15,276 nucleotides of DNA. Origin: DATIXD01 sp035518875 (GTDB taxonomy: Bacteria > Pseudomonadota > Gammaproteobacteria > Methylococcales > Methylococcaceae). A program made the translations under genes and the position numbers. The notes below the pieces were generated by a model that was not told the origin of the DNA, did not search any database, and saw nothing but the letters and a program-made list of their open reading frames with translations. The DNA lies in contig DATIXD010000306.1 of the NCBI GenBank assembly GCA_035518875.1, forward strand, positions 1-15,276, in the 5' to 3' direction. Positions 7,600 through 14,887 of this stretch are shown here, piece after piece (position 1 is the stretch's first letter; each line of letters starts with the position of its first letter).

Positions 7600-8085
7600 T
7601 CATTCCGTTCGGTATTTGCCGGCACGGCTGTGCGGCCCGAAGGTGAACTCCTTGTCAAAAATCTGGCGTTGTTCAGGCGAGAGCGTGGCGTAGAACGCTT
7701 TGGTGGCGGCGAGCCGTTCTTCCAGCTTACTCACGCGCTCCTTGGCGAAAGCCAACATCTTTTCCATGCGGTCGGGAACGGGTAAGTTCCGCCAGGTTTC
7801 AAACTCCTTGCGACGTTCCTTCCATTCCGAGCGCCCAGCGCTGATTTTGCCGGACCATTCGTTCCATGCAGTTTCTTGGCTGGGGTTGACCTTCAGGGCC
7901 GCGTGCAGCTTTTCCAGCTTGAAAGCCATGAATTCAGCCCACTCGCCGGCTGCTGGCTCCTGATAGCTCGGTTCTGCTGTACCAGGGCTAACCTGACCTT
8001 TAGGCTGTTCGGCTAGCGTTGTTCCACTTGCGATTAGACTCGAAGCAGCAAGAAGGATTGCAAGGCTTTTGAGATGGGATTTCAT
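7600..8085 (-). CDS. Spy/CpxP-like (LTXXQ) periplasmic protein
   Basis: A 161-residue exported helical protein. The signal peptide is about residues 1-25 (cleavage after TLA). The mature part is rich in charged amphipathic helices and carries two motif regions typical of the Spy/CpxP superfamily: VNPSQETAWNEW (66-77) and LSPEQRQIFDKEF (135-147), variants of the LTxxQ motif. Relatives are ATP-independent periplasmic chaperones or stress sensors; that role is inferred here. AGGAG stands six bases before ATG 8085. The next gene starts 106 bases downstream, so operon membership is possible but unproven. A strong hairpin and direct repeats lie just upstream. Confidence 0.8.
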   Translation of the reverse strand: MKSHLKSLAILLAASSLIASGTTLAEQPKGQVSPGTAEPSYQEPAAGEWAEFMAFKLEKLHAALKVNPSQETAWNEWSGKISAGRSEWKERRKEFETWRNLPVPDRMEKMLAFAKERVSKLEERLAATKAFYATLSPEQRQIFDKEFTFGPHSRAGKYRTE

Positions 8086-8116
8086 AATGGTCTCCTAAGA
8101 CAAAATTTAAAGTGAG

Positions 8117-8148
8117 GGTTTGATGCCGTGCGTGGCCGGTATCAAACC
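8117..8148. terminator. Strong hairpin upstream of the Spy-like gene (terminator or 5' UTR element)
   Basis: GGTTTGATGCCG (8117-8128) pairs with CGGTATCAAACC (8137-8148) over 12 bp with one G-T pair and an 8-base loop. On the minus strand it is followed by a T-rich stretch. It could terminate transcription arriving from the DUF2490 operon, or lie in the leader of the Spy-like gene 31 bases further on. The structure is clear; the role is inferred. Confidence 0.55.
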
Positions 8149-8170
8149 GTGGGAGCCATTTAAAACCAGG

Positions 8171-8213
8171 TTTGTATCGGCGATGTGTCCGTCATGGCAG
8201 TAATTTGTATCGG
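8171..8213. repeat. Direct repeat TTTGTATCGG, 33 bases apart
   Basis: TTTGTATCGG occurs at 8171-8180 and 8204-8213, and a truncated TTTGTA follows at 8214-8219. The first two are 33 bases apart, about three helical turns, so both face the same side of the DNA. They lie about 90-130 bases upstream of the Spy-like start. They could be iterated regulator sites or a chance duplication. Confidence 0.45.
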
Positions 8214-8224
8214 TTTGTAGCGCT

Positions 8225-8518
8225 CTGCCACATTTTTCGGTAGAGGAAATCCCACTCGGCTTAGCGCTCAATATCGGGTTTGCTGTGGCCTTCTAAAATC
8301 ACCGCAGCGTTGGCCTGCAACTGCCGCTTTCACTCCTTCACCTGGGTGGGATGATCTTCTACGGTTGCACCAACTCCCCCAATGTCTTGTTATCGCGTAG
8401 GGCCTTAAGCGCTACCTGGGCCTTTAAACTCGGATTTGAACTTCTTGCGTGCGCTTTCATCTCTGGGGCCCGGTCAGGTTGCCCAAGGCCCCCAACCGAA
8501 TTTTGGGGACCACTTCAG
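8225..8518 (-). pseudogene. Decayed IS3-family transposase OrfA remnant
   Basis: The minus strand encodes, across broken frames, the helix-turn-helix OrfA of an IS3-type element. KKFKSEFK (8423-8446) is followed, after a one-base shift, by AQVALKALRDNKTLGELVQ and a stop at 8359-8361. Another frame then gives HPTQVKE-stop-KRQLQANAAVILEGHSKPD (tga in place of the usual Trp codon) and a stop at 8261-8263. LYRKM near 8230 matches the usual LYxKIGQ segment. The outer edge TGAAGTGGTCCCCAAAATT (8500-8518 as minus strand) looks like an IS terminus. OrfB and the other end are missing. It is non-functional and the family call is confident; the exact ends are approximate. Confidence 0.8.
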
Positions 8519-8519
8519 A

Positions 8520-9233
8520 CTAAAAACTGATGAACAATGAGCCCATGATCAAATGGTGCATCGTTTCCGCGGTATGAGTCGCGTTATCGAGGTATTGGTT
8601 CAGATATCCGAGTTCCGTCCGGAAGTTCGGATTGAAAGTCCAGCCCAACCCAGCGAATGCACGGTTTTGGTCGAAGCCGGAGTTTCCTCCCCATTGGGTG
8701 CTGTTAACCCGGACGAATACTTCATCCCAGGCGATTAAGCTAAGCCTCGGCTCGAATTCCAGCGGGTGCATGAAACGGATCATTTGTCGTGGCCGTTCAC
8801 GGACGTCAGAGCCACGCAAGAAATTGCTTTCCCACATTGTCCTAAACATGAAGGTGCCGAAATCGGTGGGAAGGATGTAACGGAAAGCCGGCCACACGTC
8901 CTGCTGGGCGATATAAGGCTTGCCGACATTCTGGGTGGGCAGGAAGGTATAGCCCAGCCAAATCGTAGCTCGGTCACTGAGGGAATAGCCCAGAGCCGCT
9001 CGCGCCATGCCCTGGTACCAATGATTCCAGTCGTCGTCCCAGCGGGACTGGCCTTCCAGCCAAATCCGACCTTTCTCCAAGCTAGGGTCCACAAACTTCA
9101 AGCTGCCTTCCCCGACGACTTGCAGCCAACTACCGGCATCCTGCAGCAGATCGTCCTCCGCCGAGGCGGTTGTGGCCAAGAAACCGGCGCTTATCATCGC
9201 CAGGCTCAGATGTTTAATGTCTTTCTTCAACAC
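8520..9233 (-). CDS. DUF2490-like outer-membrane beta-barrel protein
   Basis: A 237-residue outer-membrane protein. The signal peptide spans about residues 1-25 (TTASA cleavage). The mature chain has alternating aromatic beta strands (for example WLQVVGEGSLKF, IWLEGQSRW, TIWLGYTFLP, FRTELGYLNQYL) and ends in SLFISF with a terminal Phe, the classical C-terminal signal for barrel assembly. It resembles the DUF2490 family, whose function is unknown. The start is GTG 9233 with AGAGG eight bases upstream. The stop codon lies two bases from the IS3 remnant, so the native downstream DNA may have been lost, but the intact barrel end argues that the gene is complete. It follows the 43-residue membrane peptide by 18 bases. 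Confidence 0.82.
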   Translation of the reverse strand: MLKKDIKHLSLAMISAGFLATTASAEDDLLQDAGSWLQVVGEGSLKFVDPSLEKGRIWLEGQSRWDDDWNHWYQGMARAALGYSLSDRATIWLGYTFLPTQNVGKPYIAQQDVWPAFRYILPTDFGTFMFRTMWESNFLRGSDVRERPRQMIRFMHPLEFEPRLSLIAWDEVFVRVNSTQWGGNSGFDQNRAFAGLGWTFNPNFRTELGYLNQYLDNATHTAETMHHLIMGSLFISF

Positions 9234-9251
9234 GTGTCTTACCTCTATCGT

Positions 9252-9383
9252 TCAAGTCAACAGGTTATGACGACGTGCTAAGTTCAGCAAACCGGGGAGG
9301 AAGCCGTGACGATTCGCGCCCAAGGCGGCCACACCCGAAGCCATGGCGGACAGGACGGAAACATAGGCGAGGATCAAGGTCAT
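9252..9383 (-). CDS. 43-residue single-span membrane peptide upstream of the DUF2490 gene
   Basis: A short minus-strand ORF with a good ribosome site (GGAG five bases before ATG 9383) and a stop 18 bases before the DUF2490 start. Residues 3-23 are hydrophobic and helix-forming, starting LILAYVSVLSAM. They are followed by a basic tail (NRHGFLPGLLNLARRHNLL) with Arg25, Arg37 and Arg38, which predicts an inner-membrane span with a cytoplasmic C-terminus. I recognise no family. A strong ribosome site, a sensible topology and operon-like spacing all support a real gene. It could alternatively be a leader peptide for the barrel gene, or regulate the divergent Mg2+ ATPase, as some small membrane peptides do in enterobacteria; that link is speculative. 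Confidence 0.6.
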   Translation of the reverse strand: MTLILAYVSVLSAMASGVAALGANRHGFLPGLLNLARRHNLLT

Positions 9384-9692
9384 CGTATCTCCATAGGCAA
9401 GTTGTTACACGAGGCATGAAAGCGACTTGTGTGCCAGTTCTGAAGTTTTTGCGCTAACTGTTTGATGGCATGGCGATTTATTGCCGGTCGGATGGCTTGT
9501 TCACGGGAAACAAGAACACTCGACGCTCAAGTTTTGGTTGATAACAACACGGGTAATCGGTTGTTTTGAACCGTGCTCATTTCATTCGGCTCGGAGCCCT
9601 CGACTTGGTTCCGATTCGAGCTTACCCTTTGACCAGGCTCTATGTACTCGCGGCCGATGAAGCGGGGCGAACCCGCATCGAGGTGATGACTG
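9384..9692. other. Divergent promoter region and mgtA leader
   Basis: About 310 bases between the start of the minus-strand membrane peptide and mgtA. It must hold promoters for both directions. I see no clear sigma-70 pair, no M-box I can recognise, and no convincing gene. A 63-codon plus frame (9566-9757, TTG start) overlaps mgtA by 65 bases and is probably chance. It contains the competing hairpins described at 9548-9575. Confidence 0.5.
9548..9575 (+). promoter_or_regulatory. Two mutually exclusive small hairpins in the mgtA leader
   Basis: CACGG (9548-9552) can pair with CCGTG (9571-9575), while CGGTT (9558-9562) can pair with AACCG (9569-9573). The right arms overlap, so only one stem can form at a time. 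Competing stems are a feature of attenuator and riboswitch leaders, and mgtA genes are often leader-regulated. Both stems are only 5 bp, so this is weak. Confidence 0.25.
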
Positions 9693-12245
9693 ATGCGCAA
9701 GTCCGGTCAACAGACAGCCGATTTACAGGGCGGCTTCGTGCTCCCCTCGCTATCTGAATTGCTGGTCAGTCTCGATGCAACATCGGGCGGGTTAACGAGC
9801 GAGGAGGCGGAGCGGAGGCTGAAGATTCATGGCCCCAACGTGCTGCGCGATCATGGCCGTCGCTCGGCGCTGCTCGCCTTTCTTTCCCGCTTCCAGAATC
9901 CGCTGGTGCTACTGCTCATCGCGGCTGGAGCGATTTCCGCCTTCACCCGCGAGGAAACCAGCTTCATCATCATCTGCGTCATGGTGCTGGCCAGCGTCAC
10001 CCTCGACTTCTTTCAGGAATACCGTGCCGACCGAGCAGCGGAACGACTGCGCGAGTCGATCACGGCCCGTGTGACGGTCCGTCGAGACGATCAAACAAGG
10101 GATGTGCCGGTAGCGGAGTTGGCGCCTGGCGACGTGGTTCAACTGGCGGCCGGTGATCTGGTTCCCGCCGACGGACGGCTTTTGGAGGCGAAGGACTTTT
10201 TCGTCAGCCAGTCGCTGTTGACGGGGGAGTCCTACCCGGTGGAAAAGACCATGGCCTCCGTACCTGTTTCAGAGGAGCCGGAAGGCGCTACGAACGCGGT
10301 CTTCAAAGGATCTTCGGTGATCAGCGGCACGGCGCGGGTGCTGGTTTGCCGCACCGGATCGAGAACGGCATTGGGCGAGATCGCCGAATCCCTGCAAAGA
10401 AAGCCGCCGCCCACGGCCTTCGAAACTGGAACCCGCCAGTTTGGGCTCTTGATCATGAGGCTCACCCTGCTGCTGGTGCTGTTTGTTCTGTTCGTCAATA
10501 CCTTCTTTCATCGCCCGTGGCTGGAAACCTTTCTGTTCGCGATGGCGCTGGCCGTCGGCCTGACCCCCGAACTGCTGCCGATGGTGGTGTCGGTAACCCT
10601 CTCGCGCGGCGCGCTGCGCATGGCGAAAAAACAGGTGATCGTCAAGCGCCTGGCCGCTATCCACGATCTCGGCAGCATGGACGTGCTATGCACCGACAAG
10701 ACAGGCACGCTGACGGAAGCCCGCATTCGCCTGGAAAAGCATGTGGATATCGCCGGGCGGGAGAGCGATGAGGTCTTGCGCTTGGCCTATCTCAACAGCT
10801 TTTTCGAAACCGGCCTGAAAAGCCCGCTGGACGACGCCATCCTGCGTCATGGCGAGATCGATGCGGTGGGCTGGAAGAAGATCGACGAAGTGCCGTTCGA
10901 CTTTGAGCGTCGTCGAGTTTCCGTGCTGATCGACGACGGCCGGGAGCGGCTTTTGATCGCCAAGGGTGCACCCGAGGACATCCTGCGTGTCTGCACCCAC
11001 TATTGCGAGGGCGAGGGAGTCGGCGTCGAGGAGCTGGATGAAGGCGTCCACGCAAGGATCGACGCGCTGTTCGCGGATCTCAGTGGGGAAGGTTTTCGCG
11101 TGCTGGGCATCGCCTATCGCCAGGTACCCTTCGCTCATCCCCATGCGGTGGTCGACGACGAAAGCGAGTTGGTTTTCGTAGGCTTTGCGGCATTTCTCGA
11201 TCCGCCCAAGGCCGATGCCGGCGAAGTATTGGCGCAGATGGCGGCAAGCGGCGTCGACGTCAAAATTGTCACCGGGGACAACGAACTGGTGACCAGGCAC
11301 GTGTGCCAGGAGCTTGGAATTCCCATCACCGGCGTGTTGTTGGGCAAGGAAATGGCGGGCATGAGCGAGGAAGCGCTCTTCATCCAGGCGGAAAAGGCCA
11401 ATCTCTTCTGCCGAGTGACGCCGGCGCAGAAAAGCCGCATCCTAGCGGCGCTCAAGAAACGCGGACACGTGGTGGGCTTTCTCGGCGACGGCATCAACGA
11501 CGCGCCTTCGCTCCACGCGGCGGACGTGAGCCTTTCCGTCGACAGCGCCGTGGATGTGGCGAAGGAGGCCGCCGACATGATCCTGTTGGAGCACGATCTG
11601 GGCGTATTGCACGAGGGGGTCATGGAAGGGCGCCGCACTTTCGGCAACATCATGAAATACATCATGATGGGCACCAGTTCCAACTTCGGCAACATGTTCA
11701 GCATGGCGGCCGCCTCGGTGTTCCTGCCCTTCCTGCCCATGCTGCCGATCCAGATACTGCTCAACAATTTTCTCTACGACACCTCCGAAGTGCCCATTCC
11801 CTTGGATCGGGTGGACGAGGATTATCTGAATCGCCCGCACCGCTGGGACATGGGCTTCATCCGCAATTTCATGCTGGTGGTCGGGCCGGTGAGTTCCCTA
11901 TTCGATTTCCTCACCTTCTATTTGCTGCTGGTGGTGTTCCGGGCCGACGAGTCGCTGTTTCAGAGCGGCTGGTTCATCGAGTCTCTGGCCACTCAGGTGC
12001 TGGTGATCTTCGTCATCCGCACCCGCCTCAACCCTTTCCGCAGCCACCCGTATCCCGGGTTGGCGATGACCTCGCTGGCGGTCGTCCTGGGCGCGGCGCT
12101 GCTGCCGTTGACTTCCGTCGGAAGCTATTTCGGCTTCGTCGCCCCGCCCGCGGGCTTTTATGGTGTTTTGGTTCTCGTGGTGAGCGCTTATCTGGTCCTG
12201 GTCGAATGGATCAAGCGGATTTTTTATCGGCGCTTCGCCGGTTGA
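9693..12245 (+). CDS. mgtA: Mg2+-transporting P-type ATPase, MgtA type
   Basis: An 850-residue type III P-type ATPase that imports Mg2+ across the inner membrane at the cost of ATP. The order of parts is canonical: N-terminal cation-ATPase domain (about 15-75), first membrane pair, actuator domain with TGES (177-180), and DKTGTLT with phospho-acceptor Asp335. Then come the nucleotide-binding domain with KGAPEDIL, GDGINDAPS (598-606) and the C-terminal membrane bundle. The segment NNFLYDTSEVPIPLDRVDEDYLNRP from 691, and FQSGWFIESLATQ further on, are specific for MgtA/MgtB rather than Ca2+ or heavy-metal pumps. It is slightly shorter than the E. coli protein (about 900 residues), mainly at the N-terminus. 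ATG 9693 is chosen because GAGGT lies eight bases upstream. lgt follows 33 bases later, so cotranscription is likely. Confidence 0.93.
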   Translation: MRKSGQQTADLQGGFVLPSLSELLVSLDATSGGLTSEEAERRLKIHGPNVLRDHGRRSALLAFLSRFQNPLVLLLIAAGAISAFTREETSFIIICVMVLASVTLDFFQEYRADRAAERLRESITARVTVRRDDQTRDVPVAELAPGDVVQLAAGDLVPADGRLLEAKDFFVSQSLLTGESYPVEKTMASVPVSEEPEGATNAVFKGSSVISGTARVLVCRTGSRTALGEIAESLQRKPPPTAFETGTRQFGLLIMRLTLLLVLFVLFVNTFFHRPWLETFLFAMALAVGLTPELLPMVVSVTLSRGALRMAKKQVIVKRLAAIHDLGSMDVLCTDKTGTLTEARIRLEKHVDIAGRESDEVLRLAYLNSFFETGLKSPLDDAILRHGEIDAVGWKKIDEVPFDFERRRVSVLIDDGRERLLIAKGAPEDILRVCTHYCEGEGVGVEELDEGVHARIDALFADLSGEGFRVLGIAYRQVPFAHPHAVVDDESELVFVGFAAFLDPPKADAGEVLAQMAASGVDVKIVTGDNELVTRHVCQELGIPITGVLLGKEMAGMSEEALFIQAEKANLFCRVTPAQKSRILAALKKRGHVVGFLGDGINDAPSLHAADVSLSVDSAVDVAKEAADMILLEHDLGVLHEGVMEGRRTFGNIMKYIMMGTSSNFGNMFSMAAASVFLPFLPMLPIQILLNNFLYDTSEVPIPLDRVDEDYLNRPHRWDMGFIRNFMLVVGPVSSLFDFLTFYLLLVVFRADESLFQSGWFIESLATQVLVIFVIRTRLNPFRSHPYPGLAMTSLAVVLGAALLPLTSVGSYFGFVAPPAGFYGVLVLVVSAYLVLVEWIKRIFYRRFAG

Positions 12246-12278
12246 CAAGCCCACCGGGCGCGTAAAAGAATCCGCAGC

Positions 12279-13106
12279 ATGATGTGGGATATTTCACCCG
12301 TCGCCTTCACCATTTCGCTGAATGCGTTCAAGTGGCCCGTTTACTGGTACGGGCTGTTTTTCGCCGCCACCTTTGTCTGGGGCATCCTGATCTTCCGTTA
12401 CATGTACCGGCAGGAAGGTCGGCCGGTGGATCAGGTCTACGATCTGGTGCTGTCCGTAATCGCCGGCACGGCGGTGGGCGCAAGGCTCGGGCATGTGCTG
12501 CTGTATGATCCGGTTCTCTATCTCACCCATCCCTGGAAAATCCTCTACGTCTGGGAAGGCGGCCTCGCCAGCCACGGCGCGGTGATCGGCATTCTTGCCG
12601 GCGTTTATCTCTACTCGCGCATCCATCCCGATCAGCCCTTCCTTTGGATTTGCGATCGCATCGGCATGTCGGTCCCCTTGTCCGGCTGTCTGATCCGCAT
12701 CGGCAATTTCTTTAACTCGGAGATCCTCGGGAAACCGACCGACTTGCCCTGGGCGGTCGTCTTCGCCCGTGTGGACATGATTCCACGCCATCCGGTTCAG
12801 CTCTACGAAGCCTTATGCTATCTCCTGATCTTTCTCGCCCAGTTCCGGTTCTACTTTCGCCACAAGGGCGCCTCGCCGGAAGCCTATCTGTTCGGACGGT
12901 TCTTCATCCTCGTGTTCGGCGCCCGTTTCGTGCTGGAGTTCTTTAAGGTCGAACAGGCGGCGTTTGCAAGCGGCTGGCCCCTCACTATGGGCCAGTGGCT
13001 GAGCATTCCCGCGGTATTGATGGGCGTGTATCTGGTTTGGCGGTCGCGGCGGGTCGGTGCTCGAATGACTCAATGCTCACCAACAGGCGACGATCCAGCT
13101 CATTGA
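12279..13106 (+). CDS. lgt: Phosphatidylglycerol-prolipoprotein diacylglyceryl transferase
   Basis: A 275-residue inner-membrane enzyme that transfers diacylglycerol from phosphatidylglycerol to the lipobox cysteine of prolipoproteins, the first step of lipoprotein maturation. Recognisable parts are the N-terminal WYGLFF segment, GGLASHG with His99, the Lgt signature RIGNFFNSE with Arg140 and Glu148, RHPVQLYEA, and ARFVLEFFKV with Arg216 and Glu220. These correspond to His103, Arg143, Glu151 and Arg239 of the E. coli enzyme. Multiple membrane spans are evident. The start is one of two consecutive ATGs (12279 or 12282) with only a weak purine stretch upstream. The next gene begins 2 bases after the stop. 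Lipoproteins needing this enzyme include the 6518-7039 product. Confidence 0.95.
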   Translation: MMWDISPVAFTISLNAFKWPVYWYGLFFAATFVWGILIFRYMYRQEGRPVDQVYDLVLSVIAGTAVGARLGHVLLYDPVLYLTHPWKILYVWEGGLASHGAVIGILAGVYLYSRIHPDQPFLWICDRIGMSVPLSGCLIRIGNFFNSEILGKPTDLPWAVVFARVDMIPRHPVQLYEALCYLLIFLAQFRFYFRHKGASPEAYLFGRFFILVFGARFVLEFFKVEQAAFASGWPLTMGQWLSIPAVLMGVYLVWRSRRVGARMTQCSPTGDDPAH

Positions 13107-13108
13107 CC

Positions 13109-13891
13109 ATGGGGCACGAACACACGGCCGAGTTCCGTTTCTACGAAGAGCTGAACGATTTCCTGCCGCCCGAGCGGCGCAAGCAAACCACACTGTATCG
13201 GTTCAAGGGCCATCCCGGCATCAAGGACGCGATCGAGGCGCAGGGCGTACCGCATACGGAAGTCGATCTGATCCTTGTCGGCGGCGAATCGGTCGGCTTC
13301 GACTACCGACTCCAGCCCGACGACCGCGTGGCGGTGTACCCGGTGTTCGAGAGTTTCGACATTTCCCCCTTGGTGCAACTCAGGGAGAAGCCCTTGCGGC
13401 AGAGCGCATTCGTGCTGGACGTGAATCTGGGGAAACTCGCGCGCCGGCTACGTCTTTTGGGTTTCGACGCAGTCTATCGCAACGATTACCACGATGCCGA
13501 AATCGCCGATCTCGCCGAGGCCGAAAAGCGCATCGTGCTGACCCGCGATCGGCGCCTGTTGCATGCCAAGCGCATCACCCACGGCTACTGGGTGCGGTCG
13601 GTGATTGCCGATGCCCAGGTGCAAGAAGTGCTCAAGCGCTTCGACCTATACCGGCAAATCCGCCCGTTTCACCGCTGTCTCGTGTGCAACGGGCTGCTGG
13701 ATCAGGTCGCCAAGGCGGATGTGCTGGATCGGCTGGAACCGAAAACCAAGCGCTACTATGAGACTTTCCACCGCTGCCGGGGCTGTGACCGAATCTATTG
13801 GCAGGGATCGCACGTGGAGGACATGCAGGGCCGTTTCGCCGCTTATCTTCCGCAAGCGGAAGCGGATTGCAAACCCATTTCAAAAACGTGA
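13109..13891 (+). CDS. Ubiquitin-like/Mut7-C RNase-fold protein with C-terminal zinc ribbon
   Basis: A 260-residue protein with three parts. Residues about 6-85 form a ubiquitin-like (Ub-Mut7C, MoaD/ThiS-type) domain with VDLILVGGESVGFDYRLQPDDRVAVYP. Residues about 100-185 are the Mut7-C PIN-like domain (FVLDVNLGKLARRLRLLGFD; acidic candidates Asp104, Asp126, Asp129, Asp147 in LTRDRRLL). The C-terminus has two CxxC knuckles, CLVC (190-193) and CRGC (223-226), predicted to bind zinc. The family is predicted to be an RNase, but the substrate is unknown. ATG 13109 is preferred over the longer frame from 12995, because the extension overlaps lgt and the domain begins right after this Met. It starts 2 bases after the lgt stop without a clear ribosome site, suggesting translational coupling. 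Confidence 0.88.
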   Translation: MGHEHTAEFRFYEELNDFLPPERRKQTTLYRFKGHPGIKDAIEAQGVPHTEVDLILVGGESVGFDYRLQPDDRVAVYPVFESFDISPLVQLREKPLRQSAFVLDVNLGKLARRLRLLGFDAVYRNDYHDAEIADLAEAEKRIVLTRDRRLLHAKRITHGYWVRSVIADAQVQEVLKRFDLYRQIRPFHRCLVCNGLLDQVAKADVLDRLEPKTKRYYETFHRCRGCDRIYWQGSHVEDMQGRFAAYLPQAEADCKPISKT

Positions 13892-13904
13892 ATTTCAATT
13901 GTAG

Positions 13905-13935
13905 GGTGGGTTAAGCAGGGATGCCGTAACCCACC
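13905..13935. repeat. REP-like palindrome between convergent genes
   Basis: GGTGGGTTA (13905-13913) and TAACCCACC (13927-13935) form a perfect 9-bp stem around a 13-base loop. The unit with flank (GTAGGGTGGGTTA... CGTAACCCACC) looks like an interspersed palindrome family I know from several proteobacterial and cyanobacterial genomes. It lies in the 60-base gap between two convergent genes and may also act as a transcription terminator, though no U-run follows. Confidence 0.7.
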
Positions 13936-13951
13936 AAACGGTCTGCATTAG

Positions 13952-14887
13952 CTATTCGTCCCAAACCACCCGGATATATTCCCCCGGCGCTTCGCGGCTG
14001 GAGCCGACGACCAGCCTTTCGAACCCGTCACCGGATTCCTCGACCGAACCGCAGGCCTCGATCAGTTCCCCGACCCGAGCCTGTCCCACATAGGTATGGG
14101 TGAAGCTGACCACCTCCCGCAGTTCGGGATGGTCGAGCCGGTAGCGGGCGGGCTGGTCGAAGGCATGAGTGTCGTCGAGCACCCGGGCGCGGATTTTCGT
14201 GCACCCCATCTTGCGCCAGCGAACGGGTTCGTAATGGATCTCTTCGTCAACCAATGCAAGATCGAATTTCGTGCCGGCGATGGCCCCCTTGTTGCCCTTA
14301 CGCTTCTCGTGCCGCAAAAATTCCTCGAAGCCCAAGGCGCAACCGCGGCGGTCGTAAGTTTCACGCCAGCTTTCGGCATCGAGCTCTTCCAGTTCGCCGC
14401 GTGCGGTCAGGCGGCAAACCGCTTCCCGCGCTTGGAGGAAATGCGCTCTGCCGTAGATAACGACATCGAGATCGGAAGCCGGATTTTGCCGTCCGATCAG
14501 CAGCGAGCCGGTGACGCCCAGGCAATCAGACGCTAGCCCTTCCGCGGTCAACTTTGCCAACAACCGCAAAAGCTTGGCTTCGATCGGATCGTTCGTTCCG
14601 TTTTTCAAAAGGTCCTGTACCCGTTCCCGCGGCCGATGATGGCGGCGAATGTCGGCCGTCGGCACGGCATGAAGATGCGCATCGAACCGGGTGGAATAAT
14701 GCAGATAGCGGGCATGATATTCGCGGAGCAGGAGGTTCGCTTCCGCCGTTGATACTTTCCGGTGAACGCTGCCTTGGGGTACGTAACGCAGGAACGCCAG
14801 CACGCGCCCGTTTTCCGGAGTGCGATCGACGACCGCGAAGATCAGCCCTTCAAAGGTTTCGATGAAATCGCGCGGCAGACAGTTCAT
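13952..14887 (-). CDS. Predicted nucleotidyltransferase (pol-beta superfamily), archaeal-type
   Basis: A 311-residue protein. The N-terminal domain (about 5-75) begins with DFIETFEGLIFAVVD and contains RVLAFLRYVPQG. The central nucleotidyltransferase core shows VTGSLLIGRQ with Gly127-Ser128, then SDLDVVIYG with Asp139 and Asp141, and a likely third carboxylate Asp209 in KFDLALV. This is the GS...DxD...D pattern of the polymerase-beta fold. The domain order resembles a group of predicted nucleotidyltransferases I associate mainly with archaea; substrate and role are unknown. ATG 14887 overlaps the upstream flavin-reductase stop by ATGA, so the longer frame from 15049 is rejected. Its gene converges on the Mut7-C gene, with the palindrome at 13905 between them. 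Confidence 0.8.
   Translation of the reverse strand: MNCLPRDFIETFEGLIFAVVDRTPENGRVLAFLRYVPQGSVHRKVSTAEANLLLREYHARYLHYSTRFDAHLHAVPTADIRRHHRPRERVQDLLKNGTNDPIEAKLLRLLAKLTAEGLASDCLGVTGSLLIGRQNPASDLDVVIYGRAHFLQAREAVCRLTARGELEELDAESWRETYDRRGCALGFEEFLRHEKRKGNKGAIAGTKFDLALVDEEIHYEPVRWRKMGCTKIRARVLDDTHAFDQPARYRLDHPELREVVSFTHTYVGQARVGELIEACGSVEESGDGFERLVVGSSREAPGEYIRVVWDE

Noticed and set aside
9275..9457. 60-codon plus-strand frame opposite the small membrane peptide
   Set aside because: Arg-rich and lacks a ribosome site, while the opposite strand has a well-formed small gene.
9566..9757. 63-codon frame overlapping the mgtA start
   Set aside because: TTG start inside the hairpin, no ribosome site, and overlaps conserved mgtA coding; kept only as a possible leader in findings.
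11303..12265. 320-codon frame inside mgtA
   Set aside because: Shadow frame; mgtA motifs (GDGINDAPS and others) lie in the other frame.
12995..13108. 38-residue N-terminal extension of the Mut7-C protein
   Set aside because: It lies within lgt coding sequence and has no domain similarity.
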